A DNA stretch of 7,872 nt from an uncultured Treponema sp. (GTDB taxonomy: Bacteria > Spirochaetota > Spirochaetia > Treponematales > Treponemataceae): NCBI GenBank assembly GCA_937901865.1, contig CALDID010000128.1, forward strand, positions 1-7,872. The letters are read 5' to 3'. Positions 5,542 through 7,872 of the stretch are shown here, one piece after another; within the stretch, counting starts at the first letter, position 1, and each line of letters begins with the position of its first letter. The notes beneath the pieces were generated by a model. The model was not told the origin of the DNA. It did not search any database and saw only the letters and a program-made list of their open reading frames with translations. The position numbers were made by a program, and so were the translations under genes.

Positions 5542-5598
5542 AAAAAGAAAAGCATATTTTCTGTAACACTACAAAAAAATCTTTTTGGAGGAAAGTCG

Positions 5599-6300
5599 AT
5601 GAAATTTTTATCTGGCTTAAAAAACACGGTAATGTATTCGGCGGCAGAAAAGAGCTGCATGCTGTATGAAAAGCACACTGAATTGGCGGAAGAGCCAATG
5701 CTAAAACCACGGTTTGCTCACGTTTTGGCGCGAACGGTGATTTTCAATGATGCAATAAAGAGTGCTCGCGAGGTTATTGCTTTAGAGGAAGAAGATGCAG
5801 AGCGCGACAGGGCATTTACAAAATTGGTGAGTGCTCTTCGCGGCTATCGCGATTTGCCTTTAGAAGACAAAAGCGAAGCGGCTTCGTTTTTTCTTGAGAT
5901 TGTGGAGCGACACGGCGGAAAGGCTATCATCTCCTTGCCAAACGACCAAGAAACTGCGATTTTGACGAGCATGGAAACCGAGTTCAAGTCTGAAAAGGCA
6001 AAAGAGCTTCTAAAGAAAATCGAAGGCGTTGACACCCTTTGCGAGAATGTGTTTTTGCACAACGCAAATGTGAAAGAATTGAGCGTGAAAAAGGCTCAAG
6101 TGGCGGCTTCAAACAAGGCAGAGGTGAGCGCAACAGAGATTAAAAAGGAGCTGGTAAGCTATTTCAACAAGCAGATTTTAGCCTATCTTGAAGTAATGAA
6201 AGATAGGCAAAGCGATGTGTATAGCGAATTTGCCAGCGAGATTTTTGCTGTGGTAAAAGCCGCTAACGACACCGTTCCAAAGAAAGCCGAAAAGAAATAA
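5599..6300 (+). CDS. Hypothetical protein resembling the DUF6261 group
   Basis: From the ATG at 5599 the protein is 233 aa, almost entirely helical, with no membrane segment or signal peptide. The order of features resembles DUF6261-type proteins as I recall them: an RD-containing helix (EEDAERDRAFTKLVSALRGY, 64-83), a helix followed by the ERHGGKAIISLPNDQETA stretch (103-120), a helix around LLKKIEGVDTLCENVFLHN (137-155) and a long C-terminal helix. No catalytic motif is visible and the function of the group is unknown to me. The Lys-rich tail ends KKAEKK. TGGAGGA at 5586-5592 sets the start; an upstream in-frame ATG at 5515 would read through the dispersed repeat and is rejected. The gene is monocistronic, with its own terminator. 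The family match is by eye and tentative; the ORF itself is solid. Confidence 0.8.
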   Translation: MKFLSGLKNTVMYSAAEKSCMLYEKHTELAEEPMLKPRFAHVLARTVIFNDAIKSAREVIALEEEDAERDRAFTKLVSALRGYRDLPLEDKSEAASFFLEIVERHGGKAIISLPNDQETAILTSMETEFKSEKAKELLKKIEGVDTLCENVFLHNANVKELSVKKAQVAASNKAEVSATEIKKELVSYFNKQILAYLEVMKDRQSDVYSEFASEIFAVVKAANDTVPKKAEKK

Positions 6301-6308
6301 GCGGTTTT

Positions 6309-6338
6309 AAGGGGGCAAAACGCCTCCTTTTTATTTTT
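6309..6338 (+). terminator. Rho-independent terminator after the 233-aa gene
   Basis: AAGGGGGC (6309-6316) pairs with GCCTCCTT (6322-6329) with one G-T wobble and a five-base loop AAAAC. The stem is followed by TTTTTATTTTT. It lies eight bases after the stop codon and separates this gene from the MATE promoter. Confidence 0.85.
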
Positions 6339-6359
6339 ATAGAAAACAATAAAATCCTG

Positions 6360-6388
6360 TTGACAAACTGTAAATAGTTTTATAATAC
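6360..6388 (+). promoter_or_regulatory. Strong promoter of the MATE gene, probably leaderless
   Basis: A consensus TTGACA (6360-6365) is followed by TATAATAC: TATAAT (6381-6386) at 15-bp spacing, or TAATAC (6383-6388) at 17 bp. The expected start point, about 6393-6397, is at or within four bases of the ATG at 6397. There is no Shine-Dalgarno sequence between the -10 box and the ATG (bases ACTCTCACTT), so a leaderless mRNA is expected. Confidence 0.75.
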
Positions 6389-6396
6389 TCTCACTT

Positions 6397-7782
6397 ATGG
6401 CAATACACTCAATTTCGCACAAAGCACCGCGCAATGCGTCAAGCGCGCTCAAAGATATGACGCAGGGTGAGCCGTTCAAGCTCATTATTTTTTATTCGAT
6501 TCCGCTTTTGCTCGGCAGTTTGTTTCAGCAAATGTATTCGATGGTCGATACCGTTATCGTCGGGCGTATGCTCGGCACAAACGCGCTCGCCGCAGTCGGC
6601 AACACAGGACCGATGAACTTTCTCGTGCTGGGGTTCGTCTTCGGCGTGTCGTCAGGATTTGCGGTCATCACGGCGCAAAGATTCGGCGCGAAAGATATGA
6701 AGGGATTGCGCTGCTCGGTCGCGATGAACATTATGCTCAATGCAATGGCGGCGATTTTGCTCACGGCGATTTCGTGCGCGTCCGCGCTTCCGATTCTGCG
6801 CCTCATCAACACGCCCGAAGAGGTTATCGGCGACAGTTTTGCGTACATCATCGTTATCTATATCGGGATTGCCGCGACGGTTACTTATAATATGGCATCG
6901 TGCATTCTGCGCGCAATCGGCGACAGTAAATCTCCCGTGATGTTTTTGATTATGTCTTCGATTCTCAACATCATTCTCGATGTGATTTTGATTCATTTTA
7001 TGGGTATCGCGGGCGCGGCGTGGGCAACGGTGATTTCGCAGGCAGTGGCGGGAGTAGCGTCGGTGATATATATGATGAGGAAATATCCGATTGTGCGCGT
7101 AACGCGAAAGGATTTTATCTGGGACAATTATTTTGCGATTCAGCATTTGAAAATCGGGCTGAATATGGCGTTTCAGTTTTCGATTACGGCGATTGGCGTG
7201 GTGGTGCTGCAAGGCGCGCTCAATGTGTTCGGCGCGGTGAAGATGGCGGCATACACGGCGGCGCAGAAGGTGGAGCAGCTCGTTACGGTGGCGGCGCAGA
7301 CTATCGGCGTTACGATGGCGAATTACGCAGGGCAGAACTTCGGCGCAAAGCAGGAGGAGCGCATTAAGGAGGGGACAAACAAGGCGTGTTTGATTTCGAT
7401 TGCGATGTCGGTGGTGGCTTTAGTTTTGGCGTGGACGCTTTCGGAGCAGCTCATCGGTCTGTTTATCAACAAGTCGCAGGACAATTTCCCCGACGTTCTC
7501 GCCGCCGCAAAGACGTATTTGCACATCACGGGCGTGATGTATCCGTTTTTGTTTTTGCTTTTTATTTACCGAAATGTGCTGCAGAGCATCGGGAAGGGCT
7601 TTTGGCCGTTAATGGGCGGGATTTTTGAGCTGGTGGCGCGCACGATTGCGGCGTTTACGCTCCCTGCGCTCTGGGGCTTCGGTGGCATTTGCGCCGCAGG
7701 TCCTGCCGCGTGGATAGCCGCCAGCGTTCCGCTCGCCGTCGCCTACTACGCCATTATGCGCCGCTTCAAAATCGGAGAATAG
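6397..7782 (+). CDS. MATE-family multidrug/cation antiporter
   Basis: The 461-aa inner-membrane protein has the length and layout of MATE exporters, with about twelve membrane helices in two six-helix halves. Family motifs include QQMYSMVDTVIVGRMLG (44-60) with the membrane Asp51, a short loop AQRFGAKD (93-100), CILRAIGDSKSP (169-180), NIILDVILI (191-199), then in the second half AAYTAAQKVEQLV, TIGVTMANYAGQNFGA and NVLQSIGKG. Such proteins exchange Na+ or H+ for organic cations or other small molecules; substrate and ion cannot be deduced here. The first 20 residues (to KDMTQGEPFKLI) are a hydrophilic extension before the usual start region; a second ATG at 6457 is possible but has no ribosome binding site either, and the promoter position favours 6397. 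Codons are G+C-rich compared with the HNH unit (39 of 60 bases at 7261-7320). It is monocistronic. Confidence 0.93.
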   Translation: MAIHSISHKAPRNASSALKDMTQGEPFKLIIFYSIPLLLGSLFQQMYSMVDTVIVGRMLGTNALAAVGNTGPMNFLVLGFVFGVSSGFAVITAQRFGAKDMKGLRCSVAMNIMLNAMAAILLTAISCASALPILRLINTPEEVIGDSFAYIIVIYIGIAATVTYNMASCILRAIGDSKSPVMFLIMSSILNIILDVILIHFMGIAGAAWATVISQAVAGVASVIYMMRKYPIVRVTRKDFIWDNYFAIQHLKIGLNMAFQFSITAIGVVVLQGALNVFGAVKMAAYTAAQKVEQLVTVAAQTIGVTMANYAGQNFGAKQEERIKEGTNKACLISIAMSVVALVLAWTLSEQLIGLFINKSQDNFPDVLAAAKTYLHITGVMYPFLFLLFIYRNVLQSIGKGFWPLMGGIFELVARTIAAFTLPALWGFGGICAAGPAAWIAASVPLAVAYYAIMRRFKIGE

Positions 7783-7783
7783 A

Positions 7784-7815
7784 CATTTTTATAAAAAATG
7801 CTATAGAATTTTTTT
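7784..7815 (+). terminator. Weak candidate terminator after the MATE gene
   Basis: CATTTTT (7784-7790) pairs with AAAAATG (7794-7800) around a three-base loop, two bases after the stop codon. A run of seven T's follows at 7809-7815 after an eight-base gap. The stem has only one G-C pair, so its strength is doubtful. The nonamer AGAATAGAC occurs at 7776-7784 and again at 7816-7824. Confidence 0.35.
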
Positions 7816-7823
7816 AGAATAGA

Positions 7824-7872
7824 CCTGTTCGGAAACAGTATGTCAGTTCCGTACTCGGCTTTATGTCATTGC
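7824..7872 (+). repeat. Dispersed intergenic repeat, copy at right edge (partial)
   Basis: CCTGTTCG (7824-7831) is followed at 7842 by GTCAGTTCCGTACTCGGCTT, related to the repeat motif seen on the minus strand at 5519-5492 (GTCATTGTCGTACTTGA). Another copy begins GTCATTGC at 7865 and is cut by the window end. CTGTT/AACAG (7825-7829/7834-7838) can form a small hairpin. The order CCTGTTCG then GTCA matches the left-edge copy, in opposite orientation. Confidence 0.6.

Noticed and set aside
5515..5598. Longer N-terminus for the 233-aa protein
   Set aside because: It translates the right end of the dispersed repeat and has no ribosome binding site, whereas TGGAGGA is well placed before the ATG at 5599.
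6652..7212. 186-codon minus-strand ORF opposite the MATE gene
   Set aside because: Its Arg/His/Asn-rich composition is typical of antisense frames to G+C-rich coding DNA, and the MATE frame is unambiguous.

Overview
This is a 7.9-kb stretch of a bacterial chromosome of medium G+C, with AT-rich spacers, strong AGGAGG-type ribosome binding sites and sigma-70-like promoters. The phosphotransfer/HD-GYP gene pair, the MATE pump, the dGTPase and the abundance of small dispersed intergenic repeats would suit a host-associated anaerobe, perhaps a Treponema-like spirochaete or a clostridial firmicute. No marker gene is present, so the assignment is a low-confidence guess. There are no rRNA, tRNA, cas, transposase or integrase genes.

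Layout. (1) 1-319: part of a dispersed repeat, then about five copies of a 41-bp tandem repeat with AAAAAATTTTTT cores. (2) 320-1823, plus strand: a stand-alone HPt protein and a REC-HD-GYP response regulator, closed by a hairpin terminator. (3) 1926-3793, plus strand: an unrecognised 199-aa protein overlapping by 4 bp a complete dGTPase-family HD hydrolase. (4) 3843-5084, minus strand: a tightly coupled two-gene unit, an unrecognised 212-aa protein followed by an HNH nuclease, visibly more AT-rich than the MATE gene. (5) 5085-5598: a divergent control region holding a promoter for the minus-strand unit, five phased copies of an 18-bp palindrome at 41-42 bp spacing, a promoter with an operator-like palindrome between its -35 and -10 boxes, and a roughly 120-bp dispersed inverted-repeat element. 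(6) 5599-6300: a 233-aa protein resembling the DUF6261 group, with a terminator. (7) 6397-7782: a MATE-family exporter with a strong promoter so close to its ATG that the transcript should be leaderless. (8) 7783-7872: a weak hairpin and another copy of the dispersed repeat.

How the parts work together. The HPt and REC-HD-GYP proteins probably form the output end of a phosphorelay controlling c-di-GMP breakdown. The dGTPase acts in dNTP pool control, with an unknown translationally coupled partner. The part most likely to be an undescribed system is the minus-strand 212-aa/HNH pair together with the palindrome array, which fills almost exactly the space between two divergent promoters. A defence, mobile-element or partition-like role is possible but unproven. 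A second point of interest is that two unrelated arrays in the window share a spacing of about four DNA helical turns.
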